From assembly GCF_003590095.1 (NCBI RefSeq), contig NC_039499.1, positions 2,356,001 to 2,420,000 of the forward strand: a stretch of DNA of 64,000 nt, in the 5' to 3' direction. Shown piece after piece: positions 48,552 to 60,435 of the stretch. A program made the position numbers and the translations under genes. Numbering within the stretch: position 1 is the first letter of the stretch; each line of letters starts with the position of its first letter. The notes beneath the pieces are model-generated. The model was not told where the DNA came from. It worked only from the letters and a program-made list of their open reading frames with translations, and searched no databases. Source of the DNA: Trichoplusia ni (taxonomy: Eukaryota; Arthropoda; Insecta; Lepidoptera; Noctuidae).

Positions 48552-48989
48552 TGCCAACGATATCTTCGCTACGTTTCATCGATTTTTAATTTCTCGCGCG
48601 GAGATTTTAATATTACGATAACTCATTACCTATTCACTTTTTTGGTGTAGTGTAAAAGGCAATTTTGTTCTATATTACATGTATAATATATCTAACTTAT
48701 TTATTTGGATAAGGATTAATACTGTATTGTTAAAAATAGGTTCGTAAATAACCCATAATTTTACTGTATTAAGAAAACACATAAAAATGGTTATTGTGGG
48801 TTATCCTTGGAAGATAGACATATACCACCGCGGACTTTTTTGTAGATTTATTAAAGAGGTACAAACCCGCCATACATAGTTTTGTTGTAACTCAAAAGGT
48901 TTTGGCAGCGTTCTCGAGGAAAGCTCTCGAATGGCTTAATTTTTTCCGACATGTTTAACTAATATCGTTGTAATATTGTCAGTTTACAC

Positions 48990-49160
48990 AAAACCTAAAC
49001 TTATTATACACTAAAACCTTTCTCAAGAATTGCTCTATCTATTGTTGAAAACCGCATCAAAATCCGTTGCGTAGTTTTAAAGATTTAAGCGTTCATAGGG
49101 ACATACAACATGACACATGACAGAAAAAGCGACTTTGTTTTATATTATGTAGTGATTAAG
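48990..49160 (+). repeat. Interspersed repeat fragment (ATCCGTTGCGTAGTTTTA)
   Basis: CTTTCTCAAGAATTGCTCTATC then AAAACCGCATCAAAATCCGTTGCGTAG and TTAAAGATTTAAGCG, AGCGACTTTGTTTTATATTATGTAGTGAT is a repeat tail that I have seen widely in insect genomes. One copy only; class not determined. Confidence 0.5.
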
Positions 49161-52100
49161 CACTTCTTAAAAAAAAAGTTCTACCGAATTAAAATTTTAC
49201 TTTACTTTGCTGGGCACCAGAATTAAGGCCAACAAATAAACTCTTCAGTTTTATAATATCAGTAGACAAACGTGTAATGACGCATAGAGCAACATGTAGA
49301 TAAATTTTCCCATAATTTTACCTCTGAGCTTTTGCAGCGGTGACTTTCAATAAGCACTTATTACAATATTTTAAGAGTTATCACAGTTTAGCTATACTTT
49401 TGGAATATTATAGATAAAGACTAAGATTTCGTGCGTTTCGATAAACCGTACTGACTGACTTTCTCAGACTTAAATCTCTGACAGCCTTTTTATACGTCAT
49501 AAATATAAAAACGGGATCTCAAATCCGAATCATTTTATTTACGAGTATAAATGAACTAATAAATTCGATATCTCAGTGAAGTAGGTATTCTTGAGGATCA
49601 ATTTATATGGTGTCGCGTCGACAGATACGTGAGCCGTATTGAATTCTAATAAACAGTAAAGTTTGCGAAAACGAAGAATGGGAGAGAAATACGTGAGCGA
49701 TGTGAAGTGTAAAAATTGATTGAATGTCCAAAATTTTAATAAGATCGTAACTGGCTGTGCTCTGTATAGAAACTGTGGAGAAAAATACTTTTTAGTATCA
49801 ATTAATCAAATATGTACCCACATTCGTTAAAAAAAGAAACAAAATTTATATTGTATGCATAGCGCACAGGGTCCAACCTGCCACTAGTGGTTCCAGGTTC
49901 CAGAGACAAATATACTTAAAATGATAAAATATAAAGTATAATACACATACAAATTTAAATATTCATTGTTGAAAACAACCAAAAAATACAACAAAAAAGT
50001 AATAAATTGATACGTCGAGTTTATTAAAACTTCCTCAAAGCTGTTTTCCATTCCGATTTCGAGTTTTGCGAACAAACGTTGATTGTTTCGCTTTGCCGGG
50101 TCGCTATGAAATATTTTGCCGTTTGTCGTTTGCCCTCGTACCTTTTCGACGACCAATATAAACAGATGCCGGAGGAATTGACTAGTTTTATTTAACAAGT
50201 ATTTATTATTATTTTCTCGAGTATTTTAAAGATATTTAACGATTTTAGATAAAGTTTCATTGATATGGGTATATGAAAGGTATAATAATGGATACGGCTG
50301 TATGTTATTCTGTAGTGTTATTATGTGCTATTATGTAGTGTTTCGTTCTGACTACTATAGAAAAAGGTGACTGATTATTCCATACTGGTTTCAGTAGATA
50401 CCACGCTGTATTCGGAAGTTAGTTTTATTGTTTTATTACACCCATACAATAGTCAGCGTGATTCGTATCTTGTTACCATCAAGCCATCTGACATATTTAA
50501 TCTAATGTCTTTTTTGACACCAGTGACATTCAACCTCAGCAATCCTGAGGGAAATCAAGATCTGTTGACGTCTATTTTTAATATTCTCTTAGATTTACAT
50601 ATTTCATTTCTAAGACGAATGGAGATGAATGAAGCTTTTGTTTTTCATTCACATTCATATTTTTATCTTTTTTTATTCCTACTATAGAGTCCGACTTTTC
50701 TTTCAGAAAATTTTAAATATTTTTTGTTGATAAGAATAATTTCTTTTAAAATTTAGAATTAATTGCTCTTTTAAAACACATCTTTGCTTGTTTTTTTAAT
50801 GTTCATAAAAGGAATAAAATGAGGTAGGTAAACAGCTTATCGAATGTTAAAATTTAATTCATAATAATATGATGTCGAGTTGTTGTATTAATAATATAGC
50901 AACTAGGTTAAAAGTAGGTGTTGTATAAATAAACTCGTCCATTACACGGTGCCGTGAAAGCCTATAAGAGCAACAAGAATTTAATCCACATGAATTGGCC
51001 CAATGAATACATGCGATGGGTTATTTTTAGTCAGACAAGGGTTAAGTAGGGACGCCATCTCTTTGTGAATGAAATGGGACAATTACTGTTTCCCCAAACA
51101 CTATGTGTTTGTTTAGGAGACCGACATAAGATACCGTTACCTTCATTGGAAAGACTTTGGAAGTTCTTGAAGTTTGCCGTCAATGTCTACATTGTGGACT
51201 TTAGTTTGTCTATTTGTCTAACTTATTGTAACGTTTGTTGGTTGTCAGTATTGCTGATTTAGGTGAAAACTGTAATCGTGAACTAATCGTATTTTGATTA
51301 GTTCCTTAGTTCCTAATAATCTCATAATATCATCCAAGTAATTCACGTTTCCGAGAAAATGCATTAGTGAAAGAATTTTTGATTATTTTTTTCAGTTATT
51401 TAGTCGTAAAAGCGTAATATACGAATAAACAGACAAACTCACTCACAAAATACAATTTACTTGTAACTTGTCGTAAACAAGCGAAGTTAAGATACTTGGC
51501 TAGCAAACAAAAACTGAATATCAATTCTTAATTATTGAAGATCCTGACATCTTAAAGTTTTAAAAGTTAGACGTCATGTTCCCAATCTGGAAGTCAAATT
51601 ACATCTGCCTAAAATTATAATACGCGGAGTGGAAGTGGCTTAAAATCATTAAACTTTGAGCGGTGTTGCGTACTCAATCTAGTTGCTAATAAACTTTGTT
51701 GTTCGATGTTGTAGCTTCGACAATTTAATCAGTTTTCAGGTGATCGAAGCGAATTGTTAAACATTCAGCTTGTTGATAGTCAAAGTTGTTTTTACGACAG
51801 CCCGAATCGATTTCGGTCCAGACACGATTTGGACAACACGATTCTTCCAACCGATAGGTATTTTTATTGCTGTTTCGGGTTTCGCAGTATTAGCACTTTA
51901 TTTCGGTAACGTTGCCAAATTTTATTTCTAAGGTATAAAATTTTAGCGATGTTTGTAGTGTTTTTGAATGTGCAATTTTATTTGTAATTGTGAAAATGCT
52001 GAATACTGTAATAATGATTCGAATCGTTTTTACGACAGGTAGGTAAAGATCAAATGTTTATAATTTGAACTCGGTTCACAACTGACTTACCTTTACGTTA

Positions 52101-52839
52101 TTGGATTTCGGAGCAATGGATTTTGAATATCAAATATTCGGGGAGATCCGCTGTTATTTGTTTGGAGTTTCGAATATTTACTGTGCAGTCATGTTTGTGT
52201 TAACGTACAGGATGAACAGAATATATGTACCTACATGATGTATAGGTATGTACTGAATAAAGATATACACTATGTATGTTGTAAGTTTTTCTCGTATTAT
52301 ATTAACAGTAGTAAGGATTTAACTAACGAGTAGAAATATTTTGCACCTAAAGAAGAAAGCGAAATTAATGTTTCATACTTTGATGAAATTATCTAAATTA
52401 AAAATCATCTACTGTGTCACGAAATTAAATTTACAATAAATGTCTTGCGAAATATCAATTCTTATGTAATAATTTACTCGAACAATCCCTAAATAAATCA
52501 CTATAATTCCGTGTTTAAAGTGTCTTACAACCCACTTAATTATGGTCACCCTAGTTTTATATCCCTCTCCGGTTTAGCCCACTGTCCTGTGGTCGGGACA
52601 AGAATAATAACAACCCCTAATAGCTTTGAGCTCATAAGCTTGTATTTAATTAATATTGTCTATATTTATAGATATGATTCAGATTCAGTTTCACAGCAAA
52701 ATTGTGAAACAATTCAAAAGCGAATAACTTGAATATGGAGTGAAGGTTTTTTTTATTTATGATTTTGATTTTTATGTGATGCCTATTTACCGTTGCATAA
52801 TAAGGCAGTTTTTTAATTCGTTTTGACTGGTTTGCAAGG
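49161..52839. other. Noncoding, no gene seen
   Basis: Presumed intronic. Frames of 104 and 106 codons (49884-50198 minus, 50367-50687 plus) lack domains and splice sites and are treated as chance. Confidence 0.45.
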
Positions 52840-53070
52840 TGTCGTACCCAATGGGTGAAAACGGAACCCTATTACTGTGGCACTGTTATCTGTCTGTCTG
52901 TCACGAGGCTGTATCACTCGAACTGTGATTGCGATAGACAGGTAAAATCGTCATAGATGATCTTACAAAATTGGTTCTTAAAATTAAGATCGAAGTTAAT
53001 GGTTTTTACAGTCATTAATTTGATTGGTACATTTGTTTTATTCGGGAATCTGACTCACACTTAATCGTAT
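52840..53070 (+). repeat. Interspersed repeat, GTCCGTCTGTCAC family (copy 5)
   Basis: GTCGTACCCAATGGGTGAAAACGGAACCCTATTACTGTGG leads into ATCTGTCTGTCTGTCACGAGGCTGTATCAC and TGTGATTGCGATAGACAGG, then a late block ATCTGACTCACACTTAATCG. It is the best preserved copy of this family in the window. Confidence 0.7.
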
Positions 53071-53510
53071 TTTAATAAGGTGTTATAATTTCTATACAAT
53101 TTAGCGGCTTTTGTTTCGAAACTAAGATTGTGTATTTCTGAACATCAACTAGAACAAATCATATCGGCAATATATGGCTACTTTGTGATGTCATTTTTAT
53201 CTAATCAGATGCCACCTTTACTAAGACCATTATTTACACTAATTGGTAAATTAAATTTAAATGCCAAATTAGAAAAGGTCAAAGTTTACTTTTTAATTCG
53301 CAGTTTGGCTAAAAAGCTGCTTCAATAAGAAATTAATGCTTTAATAAACGTCTCGATCCATTTTCGTGATTGAAGTATAATTGAAGGTATAAATGGATTT
53401 TTTCGCAAGCTATAAATAAATTTCTTAAATTTTCCTATAAAGGCATTTGCCGTTTATTAACATTTAAACATTTTATTTTTAAACGTTACCTTTGTTAAAT
53501 CTCTAATTTC

Positions 53511-53742
53511 TCTTCATATTATTACAAATGCGCAAGAATATGAGTGTGTTCTCGCGCATGTTTGTTACCTCTTTACGTCCAAACAGCTAAACCGATTTCG
53601 ATGTTTTTATGGAATGTATGTAGCTGACAGCTTAGATTAACGCCAAAGATAATTCGATCCGAGTTCATTAGAGTAAAGATTTTTGTTAAATGAATGATTA
53701 TAATTGTGCAGCTATAGAGGCAACGCTGCTAGCAACAGCTGG
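53511..53742 (+). mobile_element. Helitron-like element, diverged
   Basis: Begins TCTTCATATTATTACAAATGCG, contains CTTTACGTCCAAACAGCTAAACCGATTTCG in the middle, and ends CTAGCAACAGCTGG followed by T. CTGG in place of CTAG still fits the Helitron CTRR rule. The start resembles the 26396 and 13626 copies (CTAATATTATAAATGCG). Confidence 0.6.
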
Positions 53743-55689
53743 TACCTTTTAAGTTACCTTTCCTTAAATAGTTGAAATACCATTTCCTTTTAACTATAAC
53801 TCAGATATAGAATATATAACTCAGAGAGCAGGTAGCCTCGGTAGTTCTATTTCCTTTTAGATCGTTTGTTTGACGATCGACATCAATGTAATGGTCCTTT
53901 GATCTTCATAGGTTGAAATGTAAAATATTGTGTCATATATGTAAGGCTCGTTCCACACATCTTTGAGAACCGGGGTAGATCCCTCACAGCACTGAGTAAT
54001 TAAATAAATAAATGCATGCATGCAGACAAATCGATCCTTAACGTCTTATTTTTACAATAGAAATACCTTATCTTTGAAAATTTCAACTGTGTACCTACCA
54101 GGTTTCCTGCGATATAAGACTATTAAATGAACTTTATTATTATTGCAATTAGTCTCTCAATCGGACAGAATTCTTATAAAAAGAACATAACAATAAAATT
54201 AAATAAAACTGTCATTTATTTTTAAGATATAATTACGAGCCAATTTGTAAACTGCAAATCTAGACACAGATAAGCTTACCACAGAGTAATAAACAAACAG
54301 AGCTGACATTTGAGCACCGTCTAAATCATTCTCATATTGCGACGGCGACCTTGTTTTAGACGTTTGATATTTACTAATTTGATTTATCGATAAAAATTGT
54401 ATCGATAAATAATATAATTTGCATGATTACGCGATTTTGAAATGTATCAAATTTTTATAACAAATCATCTGGAAATCCATCAAATTGGATTGCTTTATTA
54501 GTGATGAATATTGAATTTATTTTACTCATTCAAAACTTAATTAATCATGTCATATTTTAATGTTTTTGAATAAATTATTATATGTGATTAGATTATTTAT
54601 GAAGGAGACGTATTCATTAGTAATGAATAAACATAATAATCTTTTCCCAATGCCTGGGCTCGTAAATAAAAAATTTCCAAGCACCACCAATCGTTAATTT
54701 TTGGTTATTGGTCAGAAATATAGGTCAGAAAGTGTTTCATAAAATAAAAATATAGTCAACCCCGACAACTTTTAAATGACTCGATCGATGTCTAAGAACA
54801 CTAGCACACAATTCACTTTGACTAAAAAAAAAAACAATTAAATTCGCTCAATCCGTACTAAAGCTATGATGTCACAATGAAACACAAAAAGAAGTGCTAT
54901 TATTTTGACGTGTCTCTCACGTTAAACCCTTCTTTTTTCAAGGGTTAAAAATAATCTAAAACTTCCAACAGAAGCGAAAAAAACCTAAAAAGAAAATGTC
55001 TTGTGTAAGCCGCATGACGAAACAACCCATACACAATGATTTCCGTAACCTTTGTTAAACCGACACACGCATATAAAATTGACATGTGTTATTAACGAAG
55101 AAATAAAACACTCCGAAACTGAAATTGAATACGTTTTATCAAAGTAATCAAAACTTGTTCATCGCGAATAGAGCTTTATTTAATTTTGCACACAACTGTT
55201 TAAACTGAACTCAACTGCGCATACTGAACGAGATTTTTAATTAGCTTGTTTATTCAATATCTTTAAATGTTTAATTTAAGACATACCTACATTATGTACC
55301 TACCTAACGTTGTTTAAGTGACCCTGATCATGTTACTAATAAAATGTACATGTTAAGTATTAAATCTCTATTGCAAAGAAAACAACTTACAAGATAAATA
55401 GCAATAGTGCTTAACTGGTCCAAATTAATATGGGATCACTGATTTTTTTGGTAAATAGGAATTCTGGGGGGGGGGGGGGAGGAAGGGGGAAGTTACAATC
55501 TCTAACTAAACCGTTACTGGCATGGATAGTCTCCTCATCATTCATCATTTTATCATAATAAATGTGTTTAACTAATAGGTGGCAATAACATCTGCTGTCA
55601 ATTACGGACACTTTGCTATTGACTAGAAGCTTAATAAAAGCGATTTGCAACCTTCAAAAATTAATAGATTTTAAAAAATTAAATACCCA
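53743..55689. other. Noncoding; poly-G tract
   Basis: Presumed intronic, no gene. A run of 14 G at 55466-55479 followed by a purine-rich AGGAAGGGGGA is unusual in this AT-rich sequence. Confidence 0.5.
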
Positions 55690-55865
55690 CGTTTTTAAAT
55701 GTCACCCCATTCAAATTTTATCCAAATTGGTACAGCCGTTTTTATAGTTGTAAATTGCATAGTCATCGGGTTAGAAGCTACCCTGAAAATTTCAACCTGC
55801 TATCTTATCGGGAAGTGCCTCAAAATTGAGTTACAAAAATCCAACCATACAAACATGAAAAGAAA
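55690..55865 (+). repeat. Interspersed repeat, related to 17260-17410
   Basis: TCCAAATTGGTACAGCCGTT, TTGTAAATTGCATAG, GAAGCTACCCTGAAAATTTC, AACCTGCTATCTTATCGGGA and CTCAAAATTGAGTTACAAAAATCCAAC are found inverted at 17260-17410. Confidence 0.65.
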
Positions 55866-56147
55866 ATGAGTGTATAGAAAGGTGGGCAAATATATTCAAG
55901 CGACAATTTCGTTCAAAATTTCAAACAAGTAAACCAAAATTAGAAAGTCCCAAAATTTCTAGAATGTCCTAAGTTATCCCCCTGTGGGCCACGTATAAGT
56001 TTAAACGGTTTAAGCCGAAACTTTAGATCTCGAGGGGTATCGGCTGATCCTTGACAGTTTGAATGTGAATAACTTCACAAGTTTCTTACTACGGTCATTA
56101 GGTTACTTGAAGAGTATGTAATTAAGTAATTAAGTAGGTAATCAAGT

Positions 56148-56425
56148 AATTATTTGTGGTCTTAAAGTAGGCCTAAAAGCGGGTGGCAGGACTTAGAACT
56201 AATTTGAATAGTTATAATCAATCCAAGTTAAGAGAACTAGGTTTCATATTATGATGTAGTTTAAATTTTGAGATTTGAACCAATGTCCCTAGTATTTTTT
56301 GTTCTTGTTTAGATGATTGGTTAATTATTTATGGTCTTAAAGTAGATATAATAGAAGGTGAAAGTCTTAGAGACAACTCCTCTAGTTATTATTAATCAGT
56401 GTTGAAGAGGTTTAGTTTAAAACGA
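56148..56425 (+). repeat. Diverged tandem duplication, period about 174 bp
   Basis: TAATTATTTGTGGTCTTAAAGTAG (56148) recurs as TAATTATTTATGGTCTTAAAGTAG (56322). The similarity goes on through AGGACTTAGA / AAGTCTTAGA, TATAATCAAT / TTATTAATCA and GAGAACTAGGTTT / GAGGTTTAGTTT. The two units share an old common origin. Just upstream lies a short run of GTAATTAA units. Confidence 0.65.
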
Positions 56426-57084
56426 TTAATTGTTGAAAGAATCAATTTTGGACAAAATCTGCTTTGACTTTATTTTGGGGAAAACACTGCAATTACCACC
56501 GCTACCTAATTATATTTATACATGACTGAATTTACATTACAAAATTTCTAAACGTAAATCGAATTCAACCAATATTAGTTTGACAATTTGCAATGTAGGT
56601 ATTTCATTAGTTTAATTAGAATGAGATGATCCACATAACATTTGTAAAATTAAAACCACATTCGAAATCCTCATTATCTTTAATTGCGGTCAATAGATAC
56701 TCTATGCCTAATTATTAATTTAATTCGTGCCTCATAATATATTCATTATAATGCAAAAATATTTTATTGCAATTTCCTGGCTCCCGTACAAAGGGAATAT
56801 TCTGATGTTTCACAGAATTTGCTTTTAAAACATTATGGCCTCCGGCGAGGCAAGGCGTATTTCATTGAAATAAAAAACGCTACAATAAACAAGCTCTTTT
56901 TGTTAACGTATTGTTATATCTGTTACATTATGTTTCAGGCATCCGTGTATTTGTAAATTGGCAATTAGATTACAAAACCTTTTGTTTCATAAGAAATGAA
57001 TGTCGATGCCTTGCTTGTTAGAAATTACTCTTTTATCCCTTCAAAGTCTGACAGGTACTTACTGTTACTATGCAAAGTAATCAG

Positions 57085-57135
57085 TGCCTGTACCACGAGA
57101 TCTTGAAGCAAGACTGCTGTCGTTGTGGGGCGAAA
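57085..57135 (-). repeat. Repeat related to 28841-28890
   Basis: Minus strand: CCCCACAACGACAGCAGTCTTGCTTCAAGATCTCGTGGTAC; compare CACAACAACACTCTTGCTTCAAGACTTCTTGGTACC at 28841. Two short, clearly related copies, one of which is at the left inverted repeat of the 28827-29795 structure. Confidence 0.6.
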
Positions 57136-58504
57136 CGTCGCTACGAGCACTTTCATACGACAACTCGCTTATTTAACACCAGTAGCAGTTCATAGTAGGC
57201 GATTAGGTCGCTCCCATTATCCGACCTGAAGGAAATTACTGCAACATGTAGAACTCTATGTATACCTATCAATTGATCTATTAATGAGACATCGGCATTC
57301 ATTCAAGACTCCTTCAGATTGAAAAGTCTTTCTAAATGCAGCGTCTATGAACGACAAGAGGTCTTTGTAAGGGAAGACGTACGAGCCTTAGTTACAAGCT
57401 CCATAATGTAGGCTTTCCCTATATACCTGTTGCCGGATAATTGGAAGCTCAGATGTACCGTACCACGGAACATTGTTATCATAAAATTCGTAGAATCAAC
57501 CCATAGCATTGAATCGTTTTAGGCAAATGTAGGCTTGCGTCCAATTACATGTTACTTAATACTGTTTTTTATGGGTAGCGGTCCTATATAAGACTTTAAG
57601 AATTAAAATGTTATAAACATGAAATCAGGACTATTTTTAATGGCGTGTAGATTAGAAGGGTTTTATATTGTTTTTGATTCTGGCATAACGTTTTTTTGTT
57701 AAGTTTTGAGTCCGATAACCGACATCGTTTCCTTTCTTTGAAGTCAATAAATAAAATTTATTTTAGGTTTTGATCGTTTAAGTATATCTTTAATACCACA
57801 TTACATGTTTATTTGCATCTAAGTTTTCTTTCAAAATATCTCCCTATCATCGTAGTTAATAACTATTTATGGAAAGGCGGGGAAAGCGTCATGGATACCC
57901 AATCCCTTGGGGAAACGCGAAGTGTCAGACTGGCTATACCTGAACCACCTTGTTACGTCATCAGCGCTATTTGGGTTTTGGGTTATGCGCTGATATTTTT
58001 TATATATCGACCGTAGATTGTGTTAAGGCCGACGAGTACAGATTGTAGGCCTCCTTGCTTAACACGAATGTGAACCCAGCACACGTGCGCTGATTGTAGC
58101 TTTTACCAAAAAATATCGAAAAATGCCTTTCGGACCCAATTTGAATAATATCTTCGCAAATAATATAAAAGCCAAATATAACGTAGGTATCGTTTCAAGA
58201 CTGATTTAAAAGTTATATCACTTCGAGATTTCGTTATTTAAGTCACCGTAATAGCCTTCAGCGAACAACTTTTAAGTCTGAGATTATTTTTTGTCTGCCT
58301 CTAATTTATTCGGAGTATTTTCGTCATCGTGTCTGTATATTTTAACATTTATTTACGTATTTTTTTATATTGTGAAGGTTGAGTTCTATTTAACTTAATT
58401 CTAGTAAAAATATTAAATGTCAAATATCACACACCTACATCTATTGACTGCAGTTGATACTCGATCATGTAATATATACCATAATTATGGAACCCCGCAA
58501 TAAA
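57136..58504. other. Noncoding; GC-richer patch near 57880
   Basis: Presumed intronic. At 57875-58095 the sequence becomes richer in G/C (GGCGGGGAAAGCGTCATGG, CAATCCCTTGGGGAAACGCG, CCCAGCACACGTGCGCTGAT) and reads through a 67-codon frame that I do not recognise. It is more likely an old repeat than an exon, as no splice borders or domain are visible. Confidence 0.4.
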
Positions 58505-58710
58505 TCTATACATATTATATGTATAAAATTTCACACAAAGGCGAAAACTTTTGTTCCGGCTAATCTCGAAAATGGCTTGATCGATTTCAACAGGAATTTT
58601 GTTGTCAGACAGCTGATGTAATAAGGACTAACTGAGGCTACTCTTACGTATTTTATACATTTATCATATTAGAAAAAAAATATCTCGGACGGAGTCGTGG
58701 GTACAGCTAG
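58505..58710 (+). mobile_element. Helitron-like element, diverged
   Basis: Begins TCTATACATATTATATGTATAAAATTTC, contains GGCTAATCTCGAAAATGGCTTGATCGATTTC, and ends GGGTACAGCTAG between A and T. It is a third Helitron-like type in the window. Confidence 0.6.
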
Positions 58711-59089
58711 TCCCTATTAAAACTATTTGACATAACCACACGTTCAGCTTGAAGTACATAAGTAACTTAACCAACTCACTTTACTGCTGTCATGAATTCA
58801 AAATTTGTCTATTGTCAGCTTTCGAACTTCGATCATTTAAGTTTCAAAGAGTCACCCGAGCTCTATGCCCACCTAAATTAATTAATAGACTCTCGTAATG
58901 AAATATTATATCTCAGTTATTTAATTACCAAACTTAGTTTGTATACATCTAAATAAACTTGAGACATTTATAAATGTTTGTTATGAAGCCTCTGTTTACA
59001 ATAGGCGTATATTATTACATTTTCATTTAAAACTCAGTCATGTAGATATTTTCGGAATGTATTCATGAAACCTGTTATGAAATTTGTTA

Positions 59090-59285
59090 CAAGGACTGCC
59101 AATCTGACCTCCTCAACCCAATTGCCTGGGCAATAGGGTACCGCTTAGTAAGACTGGTTGATAGTCTTTTCGCTTTTAACTACGCGTAACGACTGTCAAA
59201 GATGTGTAAAGAGCAGCACAAAATTTGACTTGCCTTCCGAAACACGGACTAACTGGATGAAGCGTAGCTCCTCAGCAGCCAATTA
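59090..59285 (+). repeat. Interspersed repeat, GGCCTAGCC family, 3' part
   Basis: ACAAGGACTGCCAATCTGAC, CTCCTCAACCCAATTGCCTGGGCAA, GTAAGACTGGTTG and GCCTTCCGAAACACGGACTAACTGG correspond in order to the inner and 3' portions of the copy at 45061-45411, here in the + orientation. Confidence 0.65.
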
Positions 59286-59839
59286 ATATCTGTACATCAT
59301 TATTTTTGGTAAAGAATATCGTTTTTCTTTTTAGTTTTAATAACTGAAAACAATTTATTTCCTACATAATTATTAAATATTTACAAGTTAAAAAATAAAA
59401 AATAATTAAATTTATTTGATTTAATAAATTTAATTATCTTTTTAGTTGGAAATAAGCCAGGAATAGAGTTGTATGTTTGTAAACAGACAAATACATCTCG
59501 AATTGAAACAGAATTCTACAGCTAGGCAGACTCCCACGGATACCTAGAAACACACGACACACACACGATGACATTTCAACAACGTATTTCGACGAAAAAC
59601 AAACATGTTCCCAGTACATACCGCTTTCATGCATAGTACCTTTAATAAATACTTTTTCTTAATAGTCTTCCAAAATAAAATGTTGATCCTCCCGTTCATA
59701 TTTCGAACAACTAAACGCAATTACAATAACGTATTGCAAGTCAATTATTAAGTTGTAAGTGATTTTCTTGAAAAAAAATATTCCTTTTCATGAATAGATA
59801 CCGTAGCCAAGTGTCACAGCTACGATGTATGTTTACTTC

Positions 59840-60119
59840 AAACTTGCATAGTTAGTAGTTGGGTGATTCTTCGGAAAGGATACACTGGTTAAGGTCATAT
59901 CATTATCCTCACCAACTGGTTCACTTCACTATGATGCTTAAAATGTTTTAATTCTTACATCATCTAATAATAGCCGTAGTACTTTACAAGCTTAGGTAAA
60001 AATAATATTAAATCAAGCAATCTGCAGTATAAAAAATGTGGTGAGGATAATGATGTTCTTAATTTGTGTTACTTTTTTCCGGAGAATCACCCAGTTGCAA
60101 CTACTAACTAAGCAAGTTT
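59840..60119. mobile_element. 280 bp foldback (MITE-like) element
   Basis: The left arm AAACTTGCATAGTTAGTAGT... is matched by the reverse complement of the right arm (AAACTTGCTTAGTTAGTAGT...). The pairing continues through GGGTGATTCTTCGGAAA / GGGTGATTCTCCGGAAA and ATCATTATCCTCACCA on both sides, leaving a loop of roughly 110 bp. The arms are about 80 bp and differ by one 4 bp insertion (GCAA near 60097) and scattered substitutions. No target duplication could be recognised. It codes for nothing and would form a long hairpin if transcribed. Confidence 0.85.
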
Positions 60120-60384
60120 AACTGTTATATTAAAAACACATACTCGTGTATCGCTGGGAGACTGTAGGTTTGAAGTAATTGCCTCTCTTTTAGTCGCCGT
60201 ATAAAAAGAAGAGATCAAAATGCTCCGAAATTAGGTCAGTCACTCTATTACAACATCTTTATTTGAATAATCTATGTATGGTCAGCAACAAAAGTCGATA
60301 AACAAAGATTATGGGACAGGATCTTAATTATAATCATTTAATTAAGGAACTGGTTAAACTTAGTCGCATCGTGACTGTTGCCGT
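60120..60384. other. Noncoding, no gene seen
   Basis: Presumed intronic; nothing recognised. Confidence 0.45.
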
Positions 60385-60435
60385 AATCTCTTTGATTAAA
60401 GACTCCGATTAGGTCCGAAACTAGTCGTGCGATAC
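60385..60435. repeat. Interspersed repeat, GGTTGGGTCCGAAACTAGTC family (copy 2, short)
   Basis: GATTAAAGACTCCGATTAGGTCCGAAACTAGTCGTGCGATA is a shortened relative of the 44915 and 63576 copies. Confidence 0.6.

Noticed and set aside
57813..58016. 67-codon frame in a GC-richer patch
   Set aside because: No homology recognised, no splice borders; more likely an old repeat.
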